From: Borovskyia barvae
Taxonomy: Eukaryota; Euglenozoa; Kinetoplastea; Trypanosomatida; Trypanosomatidae
DNA length: 64,000 nucleotides
NCBI GenBank assembly: GCA_030849085.1
Contig: JASAOM010001123.1
Span: forward strand, 248,001 to 312,000
Reading direction: 5' to 3'
Shown here: one piece after another, positions 31,011 to 40,921 of the stretch
How positions within the stretch are numbered: position 1 is the first letter of the stretch
Layout: each line of letters begins with the position of its first letter
The notes under the pieces: model-generated
Seen by the model: the letters and a program-made list of their open reading frames with translations, nothing else
Database searches by the model: none
What the model was told of the DNA's origin: nothing
Translations under genes and position numbers: made by a program

Positions 31011-32479
31011 AGTGTTTCTCTTCGAGAGACGCGGGGGAAGGGTGGAGGAGGCTAATCCGACGGCGCTCTACAGGCACAGACCATGCAAGACTTGTGGGCT
31101 TACCTGTTCTCGAGGCTCTTTGGAGCCGTCGACCGCTTTTTATGCGTGTGTGGAAAACCTGGGCTTGTGTGGAGGTTGAAGTGAGAGGTGGGACGGATGG
31201 ATCGCAAGGACGTGAAAGCTGTTCTTCCTCTTCCTCATCCCAACCAACACAGTGGCACACACAGAGAGAGAGAGACGCTCTTCTCTTTTTTTGCCACCGA
31301 GGAAAAATAATTATTTTCTTTGGAGGGGCGGGGGTTAAGAGGAGAGGGTCGCCGTAGGCACTTTGGGGAGCCCCTTTATGTTGGATAAAGGTTAGCATGC
31401 AAAATACCCACGCCATCATAGAGTGCGTCATCGCCTTTTTGTGGATAAGGCATGTCATCGTTTGGTGGGCGGAACGCAAGTCGCCGGGGGGGGGACAATA
31501 CAAACCACAAAGAGGAGGTGACAACTGCGTGGATGGGCGCCGTGAAAAGTTGGTGACGAATGCTTGCCGAAGCATTTTTTTCATTGGACGAGGAAATGCA
31601 CTGTATGTGTGTGTGTGTCCACGCGTGCCGTTGAGGGTCCGCGAAGACGAAATTAAACAAAAGACGCGTCTTTATATTCTCCTGAAGAAGATTGGGAGGC
31701 TCTGTGCGCAAACTGTAGCGGCACAGAGCTTTCCAGCTTCGGTCAATGAGGTTGTTTTGTTCCGAAGCCAACCGCTACTGCCTCAGGAGGTTGAGGTCAA
31801 TTCGTGGTGAGAAAAACACTGCGCAGCTGCTCAGGAAGTGCAGCATGGAAGGCTGTCTGTCCATCGGCCCATCAGGGATAGTACTTGGAGTACAACTTCG
31901 CTTGCCTCCACCGAGCTCTTTTTTTTTTTGAATACCCTTCTTCATCGACGTACACATGGCCATATGGAGCTTTTTGCATGTGTTTTTGTGAGGATACATG
32001 TGAGGGGTGTTGTCGCTGTTGTCCTTTTCGTTGTCGCCGCTTTTTGGAAACCCGTGATTGGAGGATGCTCTCTTTTTTCACAGTTTCCCTGAGGCACGGC
32101 TTTGCCCTCTCCCCTCTCCCCCCTCTCCCTATCCTTTCCGCCATTTCAGAGAGGTATGAAAAAAAAGGGCTGATGACAGTAGCCTCGCCTTCGCTCTCTT
32201 TTCCCCTCTGCTTTCGGTTGCGTCTGACGGCATGTTCCTGGTTGCAAAAGAAGGGCAATGACGGGAGCTGAAAATTCTTTGGCACCGCTCGGCGTGTATC
32301 GCAAGGCAGAGGAGGAATCGACCGCAAACAAGGTCCACCCCTTTCTTATCCACCAATGTTCTCCAATCATCCCTCTTTTGATCTGTATCGCCTCTCTTGT
32401 TGTTTTGTTTGATATTATTTTATGATTCGACATTTGACGTCATCGCAGGTCTCCGTCTTGGTTCAAACGATCAAGTAGG
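31011..32479. other. Intergenic, RFC to small basic protein
   Basis: About 1.5 kb without a credible gene. A 137-codon frame at 31397-31810 shows no domain and sits in the expected 3' UTR. CT-rich DNA at about 32100-32140 and T-rich DNA at 32390-32440 precede an AG at about 32448. Confidence 0.55.
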
Positions 32480-32737
32480 ATGCTCTTCCGATCGACTGCA
32501 CCCAGCTGGATGTGCTTCAAGCCGACACTGCCGAACCTGTCGCTTCTCCGGCCGACAAACATCAACTTCATAGCGCACTGGTTCTGCGGTCACAAATTCC
32601 GGCATCGATTTATGCGGGACAAGCGGTTCCACCCTTCGCACCAGGCCGCCCATGACGCGCGTAACCGCTTTAGCAAACGACGCCACTTTAAGACGAATCG
32701 ATGGAACTATACGCAGGCGTACAAGGACATGCCATAG
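32480..32737 (+). CDS. Small basic protein, possible mitoribosomal component
   Basis: An 85-residue frame with coding-like composition. The N-terminal third is mildly hydrophobic (MLFRSTAPSWMCFKPTLPNL). The rest is strongly basic and rich in His and aromatic residues (GHKFRHRFMRDKRFHP, RNRFSKRRHFKTNRWNY), which suggests RNA binding; many small kinetoplastid mitoribosomal proteins look like this. I cannot match it to a named family. It begins soon after a T-rich tract and AG at about 32448, and has an independent position between two solid genes. The basic C-terminal half could bind rRNA or another nucleic acid; this is inference from charge only. Confidence 0.65.
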   Translation: MLFRSTAPSWMCFKPTLPNLSLLRPTNINFIAHWFCGHKFRHRFMRDKRFHPSHQAAHDARNRFSKRRHFKTNRWNYTQAYKDMP

Positions 32738-33705
32738 CCAGCTGGAGTGTTTATGTGCTCCTTTTTTTTATATTGGGGGGAGGGAGTGCGGGGGAAAGGC
32801 GGCCATCATCCCCGTCGGAGGGAAAGACGGCGACGGAGCGGGTGATCTCATCGACGGCGATTGTTGTTATCGTCATAGCTGCACTCGCTGCGCAACTCTT
32901 TGCCAGCAAACCCCGCCCCCTCAATAAAAAAAAGGTTGCGGGGAAAAACTGAGAGAGAAACGGCTTTTTTTTTAGCAGCGAGGCAGTGCAGGGGATGAGC
33001 CACATGTACGGTGTATCGGCGTGTCTCTGTATGCATGGATGTGCATCGATTAACGCGACAAGACACGTCACCTGTAAGGTGTGCCATCGACATCACCGTC
33101 GTACGGTGGGGAGAAGAAAACCTTCACTTCCCTCCCCCCTGCCTCCAAATTATATATGTATGTATATGGAGGTTGCGATGAACAGGGAGAAGAGGGGGGA
33201 CTAGAGCTGCGTGGCGTGGTGCTGTGAAGCCGCGAGAAAGCGCCCGCGCAGTAGCGTGTGTTGACCTTCATCGTTGACACATACCTGAGCCTCTCGTCCT
33301 CCGTTCATCTCCCCTCGATTCTCCCAGTCCATCCATCTATTCATTTCTCCTCTGATCGAGAGAAAGAGAGAGAGAGAGACGAGAGTACTACACGAAAGGT
33401 TGTACTTAATCGCCAGTCCATATATGCTGACAGAGTTCGCTTCCTCTCGACACACCTACACCCGTCTTCGCCCCCCTCCCGCCCTCCAAAGCTGACATCT
33501 CGGGAATTCCATCTCCTAGACCATTGTGCTCGCTCTGCCTTTTCTGCAAACGCAGCTCTCAGTAAACTCAAGACAGAGAAGGAAAAAGTGAAGTAAAAAA
33601 TACAAGCGGTGCCTATTGCGTTCCTTTTAGAGAGGATGGCCATCACACGGCTGGCGCTTCCCCCATCCCCATTTCACCATTCTTGACGCCGTGTCCCGTA
33701 CCGGC
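32738..33705. other. Intergenic, small basic protein to ORC5-like
   Basis: About 1 kb. An open frame that continues to 32952 in another phase encodes a possible membrane helix (see findings), but has no ATG of its own after 32701. A GA repeat lies at about 33360-33379. A 17-codon upstream ORF (with stop) occupies 33636-33686. Confidence 0.55.
33636..33686 (+). promoter_or_regulatory. Upstream ORF in the ORC5-like leader
   Basis: ATG at 33636 in the context GAGGATGG opens a 16-residue frame (MAITRLALPPSPFHHS) that ends with TGA at 33684-33686, 19 nt before the ORC5-like ATG at 33706. No AG occurs between 33635 and 33706, so any acceptor that keeps the main start also keeps this uORF. The nearest AGs are at 33629-33634, just after TTCCTTTT. 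Confidence 0.6.
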
Positions 33706-35190
33706 ATGGGCGACCTCCGAGATGAGCTCGACGCGAGCCTGCTGTTCGGTTCTGGCTACGTCTGTGTGGTGGGGCCGCCCAGCAGTGGCAAGACAACGCT
33801 AGTGCTGAACTACCTGGTCGCCCGTGAACAACAAAAATCTCTCCCTTGCGACGAAGCCGAGCCTAACTTCTGTCTCGAGTACATGAGCGCCCGCAGTGCC
33901 CCCAAAGATCTTCTGCCATCTCTGACAATGCGCCTTCTGCCACTTGCAAGACGACGTCGCAGACTTGATTACGACTGCGCACCCCTCGAATTCGGTGCAT
34001 CTCTCATCCGATGGTTAGAGGCACGCCCGGAAGGAGCAGAGCTGCACCTTGTCATCGACGACGCTGATTGCTTGGAGTACAGTGTGGAAGATATCAACCT
34101 GTGGCTCTCGCACTGTCTTCCGTCGCAAGCCGCAAAAAACAGGACTGTGCTCCTGTGGCTCATCTCCGAGCGGCCTCTCCGCATATCCAACTGCTTTCGG
34201 TATCACTTTATCGCCCGTCCAGAGCCGCAACATATTCTGCAGTGGCTTCGACGGCAGTTCGACGCCGAGCAGCACCTCTACACCGAAGCGGAAGCTGCGG
34301 ACAAGCCTTTCGCAGAAACTGCAGCCCAAAGAGCACCAGACGATACCATGGCTGTGACGCTCAGCGCCCAGGCGGTACATCAAGTTGTCCTAGACGCCTT
34401 CGCGTACTACACCACGCATCAGCCGATGTGCTCCTCTGTTGTGGGTCGCAATGTTCAACTTCTTATACAGCGTATCTACCAAATTCTTCCTCCTTTGTTG
34501 CTGAACGCAGCAACGGCAAGGACCACCATGACGGATGCGAGGAACACCATTTCTTCGACCCCATTCGCACAGACGACAGGAGTATCCGCAGTGGGTCCGT
34601 TAGCCACCAGTATGGGAAAACTGAATGCACGACACTTCTCAGCGGCTTGGGGCCAGTTTCGCGACGAGTCCAACGACGGTGCGAAGGTTGCAGCTGCGGG
34701 TGTGATGAAAGATGATGGAGCGGCTGCCAAGCCCTCGCAGAGCCCTCTCGTTGTCGCCTTGAAGCGGCTCGGCTATTCTGCGGTGCTGCTCGCTTTCGTT
34801 GCCTTTTATGCGGGCTCTGTGCCGAAGCGAAAACAGCACCAGGCCTTTGGTTATATGGGGTTGGAGAGCTCTGGGGCGTTGACGCACGAAGCCAGAGGGC
34901 AGTCGCACAAGGCTGCGGTGCTGACCGCCTCAGCGCACGCTTTTAGCACGAAGCGACTTCAACTCCTCTATGAAGCGGTGCTGCGAATGTGCATCCCCCA
35001 CATTGACCCTCTGGAGTTCAGCCCAGCTGCGGAGGCACTCCAGTACGTGCAGTGCTTCGTCGCGTGGGGCTTGCTCACCCCGGTGGCCTCACAGCGACAC
35101 CGGTCGTACCACTGCTGGATGCCGGTGAGTTCTGCACAGCAGCTCGCGGGAGAGCTTTCGCTCAACCTCTTCGATCTCATCCCGTCTTAG
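33706..35190 (+). CDS. ORC5-like origin recognition AAA+ protein
   Basis: Probable subunit of the kinetoplastid origin recognition complex, 494 residues. Walker A GPPSSGKT is at 23-30 and a Walker B-like LVIDDAD at about 115-121, so ATP binding is plausible. The C-terminal third has a helix reading LKRLGYSAVLLAFVAFYAGS then VPKRKQHQAFG (about 352-390). This matches in pattern the ORC5 signature, a hydrophobic helix ending in an alanine- and aromatic-rich turn followed by a basic patch. A winged-helix-like end follows (AFSTKRLQLLYEAVLRM, PAAEALQYVQCFVAWGLLT). Residues about 280-345 are low complexity. Kinetoplastid ORC subunits are very divergent, and this one fits the ORC-like factor described in T. 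brucei for this locus. The start is ATG 33706; GTG at 33691 in frame is not favoured. Confidence 0.78.
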   Translation: MGDLRDELDASLLFGSGYVCVVGPPSSGKTTLVLNYLVAREQQKSLPCDEAEPNFCLEYMSARSAPKDLLPSLTMRLLPLARRRRRLDYDCAPLEFGASLIRWLEARPEGAELHLVIDDADCLEYSVEDINLWLSHCLPSQAAKNRTVLLWLISERPLRISNCFRYHFIARPEPQHILQWLRRQFDAEQHLYTEAEAADKPFAETAAQRAPDDTMAVTLSAQAVHQVVLDAFAYYTTHQPMCSSVVGRNVQLLIQRIYQILPPLLLNAATARTTMTDARNTISSTPFAQTTGVSAVGPLATSMGKLNARHFSAAWGQFRDESNDGAKVAAAGVMKDDGAAAKPSQSPLVVALKRLGYSAVLLAFVAFYAGSVPKRKQHQAFGYMGLESSGALTHEARGQSHKAAVLTASAHAFSTKRLQLLYEAVLRMCIPHIDPLEFSPAAEALQYVQCFVAWGLLTPVASQRHRSYHCWMPVSSAQQLAGELSLNLFDLIPS

Positions 35191-36248
35191 CTGTACACAT
35201 CCGCGATGGGTGGGTAGGTGAAGGATTGTCGGGTGGGGGGACGGAGGTTGCCGCAGATACTTACACGCACAGGTCAGGAAAAATTGGCACTCTCTCGATT
35301 CCCTTCGAAGCAGGAGTGACCAGTGGGGGACTTTTTTTTTACGTACGTCTGGTCATTTGCAATCTACGCCTCTGGACTACCACTGGGCAGTCTATCGGGG
35401 TGGTCTTCAATGAACATCAAACTCGTACACGGAGAAGGAGGGGGGGGGAAGGAGGGGTCATCACCGAGGTACCACCCCGTTCTCCTTTCATTCCATGATG
35501 GGTGCGTCGATGGTGTGCATTCTGAGCTCCAGCACCCTTTTCTGTGTGCCAACCGAAATAAGGGAGTCTAAACAGCAGCCGTACCCGCGATTTCTAATTT
35601 TGTGCAGGCGATGTGGTTTTTTTATTCACCTTTCAAAGAACTGCTACTGCTGCGGCGAGGTACCGTTAAAAGTGGGGAAAGAGAGAGAGGAATCCACAGA
35701 TGCCTCCCTCGTTTCGCTCTCGTCTCCCCCCCCCTCCCCCCCTCAACATCATCCCTGTCATCACTCCTCCTCCTCCTCCCCCCATTTCCATCCTTACGTT
35801 GTTGTCATTGTGCGTCTTCGGATCTGAGCGTGCTACGCTCCCCCCGCCCCGCCGCTCATCTCTGTCAACTCGCGCATACACTGATGCACACACACACACA
35901 CGCACACATCGACCCCTTGCGCAATACTAACGTGGATGTTTCGGATTTTTTTTTGGTAAAAGGGCGCGAACGAGGATCTTTTTAAAGGGGGTCCTGCTCC
36001 CACTGCCCGCGCACGCTCTTGCAGACACACATACAAGCAGCTCTTCATAAATAAATAAATATAATTATATATATATATATATTTCTTCTCGAATTTCAGA
36101 GCTGAAAATCCCACCATTTTTTGGTGCGCGTTTCTGTTTGTGCGTTTCTGCCGACAAGCCACACAGACGCCACCCACCCACCCCTTCTCTCTTTTTCCTT
36201 CCCCCCCCCCCCACCCACCCCCACCACCCACACACCCACCCCCGGCAG
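35191..36248. other. Intergenic, ORC5-like to TMEM184-like
   Basis: About 1.1 kb without a gene. It contains a G run near 35440, CT-rich DNA at 35710-35790, a CA array at about 35886-35906 and a (TA)n tract at about 36065-36082. Confidence 0.6.
36178..36248 (+). promoter_or_regulatory. Predicted trans-splice acceptor abutting a start codon
   Basis: A C-rich pyrimidine tract of about 60 bp ends in GGCAG, and the AG at 36247-36248 touches the ATG at 36249. It is the first AG after the tract. An earlier AG near 36167 would give a leader of about 80 nt. Confidence 0.55.
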
Positions 36249-37367
36249 ATGAAGCTCTTCTCCATCCTCCAGCGATGGAAAACGGAGCGGCGAAAGATGT
36301 ACTACTGGGCAGGTACCTTTGCGTGCGTCGTAGGTGTGCTGCTGCTCCTGTATATCATTCTATCCACGATGGCCCAAAACCAACGAGTTGTACCGAGTTT
36401 TGTGGCTGGCTATTGCGCCATATTTGCGACGCTGCTATCCTGCTTCCAGATTCTGGAGCACCTCACCTGCTTCTCCGACCCGGAATGTCAAACCAAAATC
36501 GTTCGTATTTTGTTCATGGTGCCACTGTTCGCGATGGTCTCGTGGATTAGCCTGATCATCCCTGGTGTGTCCGAGTATCTCAACCTCATCCGCGACACTT
36601 ACGAGAGCTACGTGATATACGCCTTCTTCCAACTCATGATGGCGCTGATGGGCGGCATCGACACAGTTTACCGCACCCTCATGATCGAGGACCGTCCCCC
36701 GGTGCAGCAGGTCTTCCCTTTCTGCAAGCTGGAGCCCATAAAGGTGACACCCACTTTTGTGCAGAACTGCCGCCTCTGCCTTTTTCAGTTTATGCTCATC
36801 AAGCCCCTTGTGACGATCATTGTGGTAATTCTCTCAGCATACGACGCCATGGGCACGAGTATGTTTGACATCACCAAAGGCTCCTTCTGGACCTACCTGG
36901 CGTACAACATTTCTATCACTGTAGCATTCACAGCGCTGCTCTACTTTTACATTGGCCTCAAGGATATGATGGAGGGCCGAAATGCTTTCCTCAAGTTTCT
37001 TTGTGTCAAGGCAGTCATCTTCCTCTCCTTCTGGCAGGGTCTCTTGATCCAGGTACTCTCCGCGGCCGGTGCACTGCCAACTTTATCCTACTGGAAGGCA
37101 GATGGAACCCCAGCCGCTTTGCAGAACTTGCTGATTTGTGTAGAGATGATGTTTGTCGCGTTCGCGCACAAGTACTGCTTTGGTAGCGAAGAATACATGA
37201 TCAACAGCGGCTCAGATGACTGCGTGATCGAGGATACGTCCAGCCAGGACGGCCTGCAGCCTCGATTGCTTCCACCGATTCGCTATTCGGTCACTGAAAA
37301 TCTCAAGTACACCCTTCGACATGAAGATATTCTCACGGACGTACGAGATATCATGAACAATCGATAG
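36249..37367 (+). CDS. TMEM184/DUF300 (organic solute transporter alpha-like) membrane protein
   Basis: Polytopic membrane protein, 372 residues, of the family containing TMEM184, yeast and plant DUF300 proteins and the OST-alpha steroid transporter. Seven or eight hydrophobic helices are visible at about 20-41, 50-70, 86-106, 122-140, 178-198, 217-236, 250-272 and 292-309. Family hallmarks are YESYVIYAFFQLMMALMGG at about 118-136 and LKFLCVKAVIFLSFWQG at about 248-264. The intervening PFCKLEPI is also typical. The C-terminal 60 residues are polar and likely cytosolic. Its transport role in trypanosomatids is unknown. The ATG at 36249 is chosen because upstream in-frame codons are a proline/histidine-rich translation of the C-rich tract. 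Confidence 0.9.
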   Translation: MKLFSILQRWKTERRKMYYWAGTFACVVGVLLLLYIILSTMAQNQRVVPSFVAGYCAIFATLLSCFQILEHLTCFSDPECQTKIVRILFMVPLFAMVSWISLIIPGVSEYLNLIRDTYESYVIYAFFQLMMALMGGIDTVYRTLMIEDRPPVQQVFPFCKLEPIKVTPTFVQNCRLCLFQFMLIKPLVTIIVVILSAYDAMGTSMFDITKGSFWTYLAYNISITVAFTALLYFYIGLKDMMEGRNAFLKFLCVKAVIFLSFWQGLLIQVLSAAGALPTLSYWKADGTPAALQNLLICVEMMFVAFAHKYCFGSEEYMINSGSDDCVIEDTSSQDGLQPRLLPPIRYSVTENLKYTLRHEDILTDVRDIMNNR

Positions 37368-38722
37368 AGAGAGAGAGGGGGGGGCAGAGAGAGTGAGAGA
37401 GAGAGCGACGGAATTCGCGGTCCCGATATATACATATATATGTATGTGTGTATGTATGTATATGTATATATATCAAAACAATAGCAACGATAAAGTAGCT
37501 CTGGGTTGCGTGTGGGCAGCCATGGAGTTACACCGAACAATCCCAACATCAGCGGAGAGAGAAAGGTGCATCTTCGTCGTTGTGGTTTTGTTCGAGGTTG
37601 TGCAGCGGGTATGTCGCCGCCACCACCACCGCAACAGGTAGAGAGAGAGGGTACAGAAGGTGTGAGGCTATGTGAGTCGTTGTTTCGAGAGGGAAAGTGA
37701 GGATTGGGGGGGACTTATCTGGAGGATACTGGAAGAAAAATTGGTGCTGAGGTGTCCGTTAGGGTTGGTTGTCGGAGGAAAAAAAACACGCAGGAGCGAG
37801 TCCCTCTCAGGGCGCGCCCATCCCCCCCACCGCCCATAATCTTTGTTTATTGGCTGAGGTGAAACGCAGCTAGTCTTGTCGCTTTGAAGTGTGCGTGGAC
37901 TTCCTCTCCCCTCCCCCCTCTTCCGCTCACCCACCATCTCCGGTTGTTGTCTTTGTTTTCCTTTCAACAACGCTGCGTCTCTGCCCTGCTCATACCTGCT
38001 GGTGAAGTTGTTTTTCATCTCTGTGTTTTTTGTTTGTTTGCGCATCGATTGACCCTGGACCATCACCCGATTTTTCTGCTGGCTCCTCCCCCTTCTCAGC
38101 CGTTGTTGCCCCCCACCCCCACCCCACCCTCTTCCCTCTCCTCTTCCCTCCCCCATGTCTGCTTTTCTGGTCACGGGCTGTCGTTTCTTCTCTGCAGTTC
38201 TCAAGCTGCGCTATTTGGATCTTGCGATGGTCACACTGGGGCTCCCAACTAACAAGGGCTACCAAACCCCAAGGGCTTTTCGCTGAGGAGAGGAGGGGTA
38301 GGGGTAGGGAATCCTCGTAGCTTTGGGGAGACATCTTGCCGAGCACAGAGCCATTGTGCTTGGGTGCCTTGTTTCTGCAGGGCGAGGTATGTGATGGGTC
38401 TTTCTTTTTTTTTCCAGCATGTGGGAAGCCGTTCGCCTCTGCCACGCTTCTTTCCCTCGCTTCTTCTGCTTTGTTTTCGCCCATACCACATTTTGTTGTT
38501 TCTTTTCGCTGAAATCGCTCCATCTTTCTCTCCCTCCCCCCCTCCCTTTTCTCCTTCTTTTTTATTTATGTTCGATGCTTCTGCATATGAAGTGAGCTGA
38601 GGACCTGCTTTGTAGAAGTCGCAGTCTTCTTCTTCCCCCCTTCCCGCTTTGGTGACGGCGCTGGCTTCCTTCACCAATCCTATCCTTCTGTAGCGCACAC
38701 ACACACACACAAAAAACCCATA
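37368..38722. other. Intergenic, TMEM184-like to coiled-coil protein
   Basis: About 1.4 kb without a gene. A GA array begins right at the stop codon (about 37366-37406), followed by TA/TG repeats to 37472. A CT-rich block lies at 38090-38160 and a CA array at about 38697-38712. Confidence 0.6.
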
Positions 38723-38745
38723 TCTCATCCTTTGCTTCCGCCCAG
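38723..38745 (+). promoter_or_regulatory. Predicted trans-splice acceptor for coiled-coil gene
   Basis: The pyrimidine-rich segment CTCATCCTTTGCTTCCGCCC is followed by AG at 38744-38745, leaving a 5-nt leader (GTCCG) before the ATG. Confidence 0.6.
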
Positions 38746-38750
38746 GTCCG

Positions 38751-39239
38751 ATGCCTCCAAAAGGTTTCAAAAAGACTGCCTCCCCAGAGGAAGTGATAGC
38801 GGCTCGTAAAGAGAAATTGGAGCTCCTACGTCAACAGATCGCCGCCGTCGAGAAGATGTTAGCGATTAGTACCGATCAAGGCCTGCGGCTGGACGCTGAA
38901 ATTGCCGGCCTCGAACGGCGCATCGCGGAGACCGATGTACAGATAGAGCAGGAGGGTCGTGACTTGGATGAGAAGGTCAAAGCCATTAGCAACTATGCCA
39001 CGGCGAACCTCGATCAATTGCAGCAGCGCCGACTCGGTATGGAGAAGACGCTGAACGAGGCCAAGAATGAAAACGATGCGATCCGTGCCAAAATTGCCGA
39101 ACTCACCGAACGCAAGCAGACCGAACTTTCCTCTTGGGAAGAGAAAGTGGAGAATCAGCGAAGGCTAATGGATCAGAAGGCGTTAGATTTCGGTGTGCAG
39201 CTGAAGGAGTCGTTAGCGAAGCGGTACGCCGTATCCTAG
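38751..39239 (+). CDS. Short coiled-coil protein, possibly axonemal (DRC12/CCDC153-like?)
   Basis: A 162-residue protein that is almost wholly coiled coil from about residue 15 to 155, with regular heptads such as LELLRQQIAAVEKML and IAGLERRIAETDVQIEQEG. It starts MPPKGFKKTAS, a short basic head. There are no cysteines and no membrane segment. The general build (MPPK head, about 150 residues of coiled coil, conserved-looking DFGVQLKESL near the end) recalls small axonemal proteins such as DRC12/CCDC153 of the nexin-dynein regulatory complex. This is a weak structural analogy and not an assignment. The gene itself is well supported by composition, ATG position and the adjacent acceptor. Confidence 0.8.
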   Translation: MPPKGFKKTASPEEVIAARKEKLELLRQQIAAVEKMLAISTDQGLRLDAEIAGLERRIAETDVQIEQEGRDLDEKVKAISNYATANLDQLQQRRLGMEKTLNEAKNENDAIRAKIAELTERKQTELSSWEEKVENQRRLMDQKALDFGVQLKESLAKRYAVS

Positions 39240-40492
39240 GCGACGTTTGCCGCTGGTGGAGCGGCGGTAGGGGTAATCGTGCAGTAAGAGGAGGCAGAAG
39301 CAGCCGAAAGCAGGTGAATGATTCAAAACAGAAGGATGTGTTTCTGCTCTTTTTTTTTTGGGGGGGGGGAAGAAGAGGAGGCGGAGCTCTTACTGCCCTC
39401 TTCGTTCTTTCCCCTTACCGCGCTCCGGCTAGGTGGAACCAGGATAAATGGGCATACGCTTTTTGCCCCTCCACATGAGGAGTGCAACCCCGAGGTGCTT
39501 CACCTCTCTCTTCCTTCTGACTTTCTCAATGGTCGACGCCTTCTCTCGCCCCTTCTCGCTTTCCCTTCTTACTGTTTGTATTGGGCAACAGTGACAAAGG
39601 AGGAAAATCATCCGAAGATGTAAACGAATATGTGTGCGTCTGTGGTGGTGGCGCTTGACGCTGATAGACTCTCTTTTGTTCTTCCCGCCTGTGCTGCCCG
39701 CTTGCACTCGGTCTTTTCCGCTGCAACCCCTTCCTTATACTGTGTTGTCGATAGTGATGGTGGTGGTCGAGGGTTGCTGAGGTCTTACGACAACTTCACA
39801 GTTTTTGCTTCTTGCGAGGATAGCCATCACTCGTGGCCATGCTGCAAACACCAAACTTCCGCGGCTTCCCCTCTCTCCTCGTAGATGTCGGTGTCCCTAA
39901 GGAGGGAGGGGATACCACGGAACACCGGGAGAGGAGGAGTAGGGGAGGAGGAATGGCCGCTCCTATCGTTGCCTTTACTCACGTTTTTCCCCCTTCTTAT
40001 ACCGCTCTCTGTGTGTGTGTGTGTACTAGAAACTGTTTGCAGCGAAAAAGAAACAGATGAAGTGTGCGGACTGCCTTCCATCTTCCTCTCGATCCTCCCA
40101 TCTCTATGTTTCCCGATGATGCTTATTTCTTATTCCCCTCCCTTTTCGCTTCGCCTTCACCGCTGGACTCCGCATGGGATAAAAGAAACGTCCGAGGAAA
40201 CGTCCTCTTTCGCTGTCCAGATCTTTAACATATCAATACCAACATCTTCCCATTGCCACGTTCTCCTCCTCCCACCCCCACCCTTTCGCTGGCCATTCTT
40301 TTTTTTGTGTGTGTGCGCGTTATTCGCCCTCACCTGTCAGCCAGCTTTTGTAGGTCAGCATCATCACTTCTGTTCTCCTTCTACTCGAAGCCCTCCACCC
40401 TTCTTCCTGTTGTTGGTCTGGTCTTTTCGACGTGCCCTTCCGTGTCTGCGCTTTTCGCTTCTCATATGGAACTCCGGTGACTGTCGCACCAC
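39240..40492. other. Intergenic, coiled-coil protein to MAPR-like
   Basis: About 1.25 kb without a gene. A G run lies at about 39360-39369, and the last 230 bp are a series of CT-rich tracts. The last AG before the next ATG is at 40389-40390. A four-codon upstream ORF (MELR, stop) lies at 40466-40480. Confidence 0.6.
40466..40480 (+). promoter_or_regulatory. Minimal upstream ORF before the MAPR-like gene
   Basis: ATG GAA CTC CGG TGA ends 12 nt before the ATG at 40493. No AG occurs between 40391 and 40492, so a transcript that keeps the ATG at 40493 must also carry this minimal uORF. If the acceptor is instead the AG at 40496-40497, both are removed. Confidence 0.5.
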
Positions 40493-40921
40493 ATGAGCTG
40501 GCGGAAGTTGTGGAATCGGTGGTTCGAGGCTCCTTCCAGTAGCCCCAGCGCCGCACCCACGCTTGTCCATCCAGGCGAGATGCGAAAGTTCAGCGCTACG
40601 GAGCTGGCCCAATACAAAGGAGAGGATGGTGCCACCATTTACGTCTCCGTAAAGAACAAGGTGTACGACTGCACCAGTGGCGCTGCCTTTTATGGGCCCG
40701 GGAAGTCTTACGCCGTCTTCGCTGGCAAGGAAGTTTCGCGCTGTCTAGGGAAGATGATGATCAGTGATGAGGAGGCCAACACGAACTGGGACGACCTTTC
40801 CACTGAACACATGCAAACGTTAGAGGAATGGGTGGCAAAGTTCGAGAGCAAGTACCCTGTTGTGGGCGAGTTCGAGCCAGATGAGGAGTACTATGCACGA
40901 CAGAAACAATTCGCACCGTAA
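40493..40921 (+). CDS. MAPR-family cytochrome b5-like heme/steroid-binding protein
   Basis: A 142-residue protein with one cytochrome b5-like domain of the membrane-associated progesterone receptor type (about 31-125). Typical features are FSATELAQYKGEDG, VKNKVYDCT, the tyrosines of FYGPGKSY followed by AVFAGKEVSRCL, and the C-terminal LEEWVAKFESKYPVVG. MAPR proteins bind heme through tyrosine and tune cytochrome P450 and sterol pathways. Unlike human PGRMC1 there is no clear transmembrane helix; the head SWRKLWNRWF is amphipathic and could touch membranes. The start is uncertain: the first AG after the main pyrimidine tract lies inside ATGAGC at 40496-40497, and using it would move initiation to Met30 (40580), just before the domain. 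Confidence 0.88.
   Translation: MSWRKLWNRWFEAPSSSPSAAPTLVHPGEMRKFSATELAQYKGEDGATIYVSVKNKVYDCTSGAAFYGPGKSYAVFAGKEVSRCLGKMMISDEEANTNWDDLSTEHMQTLEEWVAKFESKYPVVGEFEPDEEYYARQKQFAP

Noticed and set aside
31397-31810. 137-codon frame after the RFC gene
   Set aside because: No recognisable domain, no pyrimidine tract and AG close to its ATG, and position fits a 3' UTR. Conservation would change this view.
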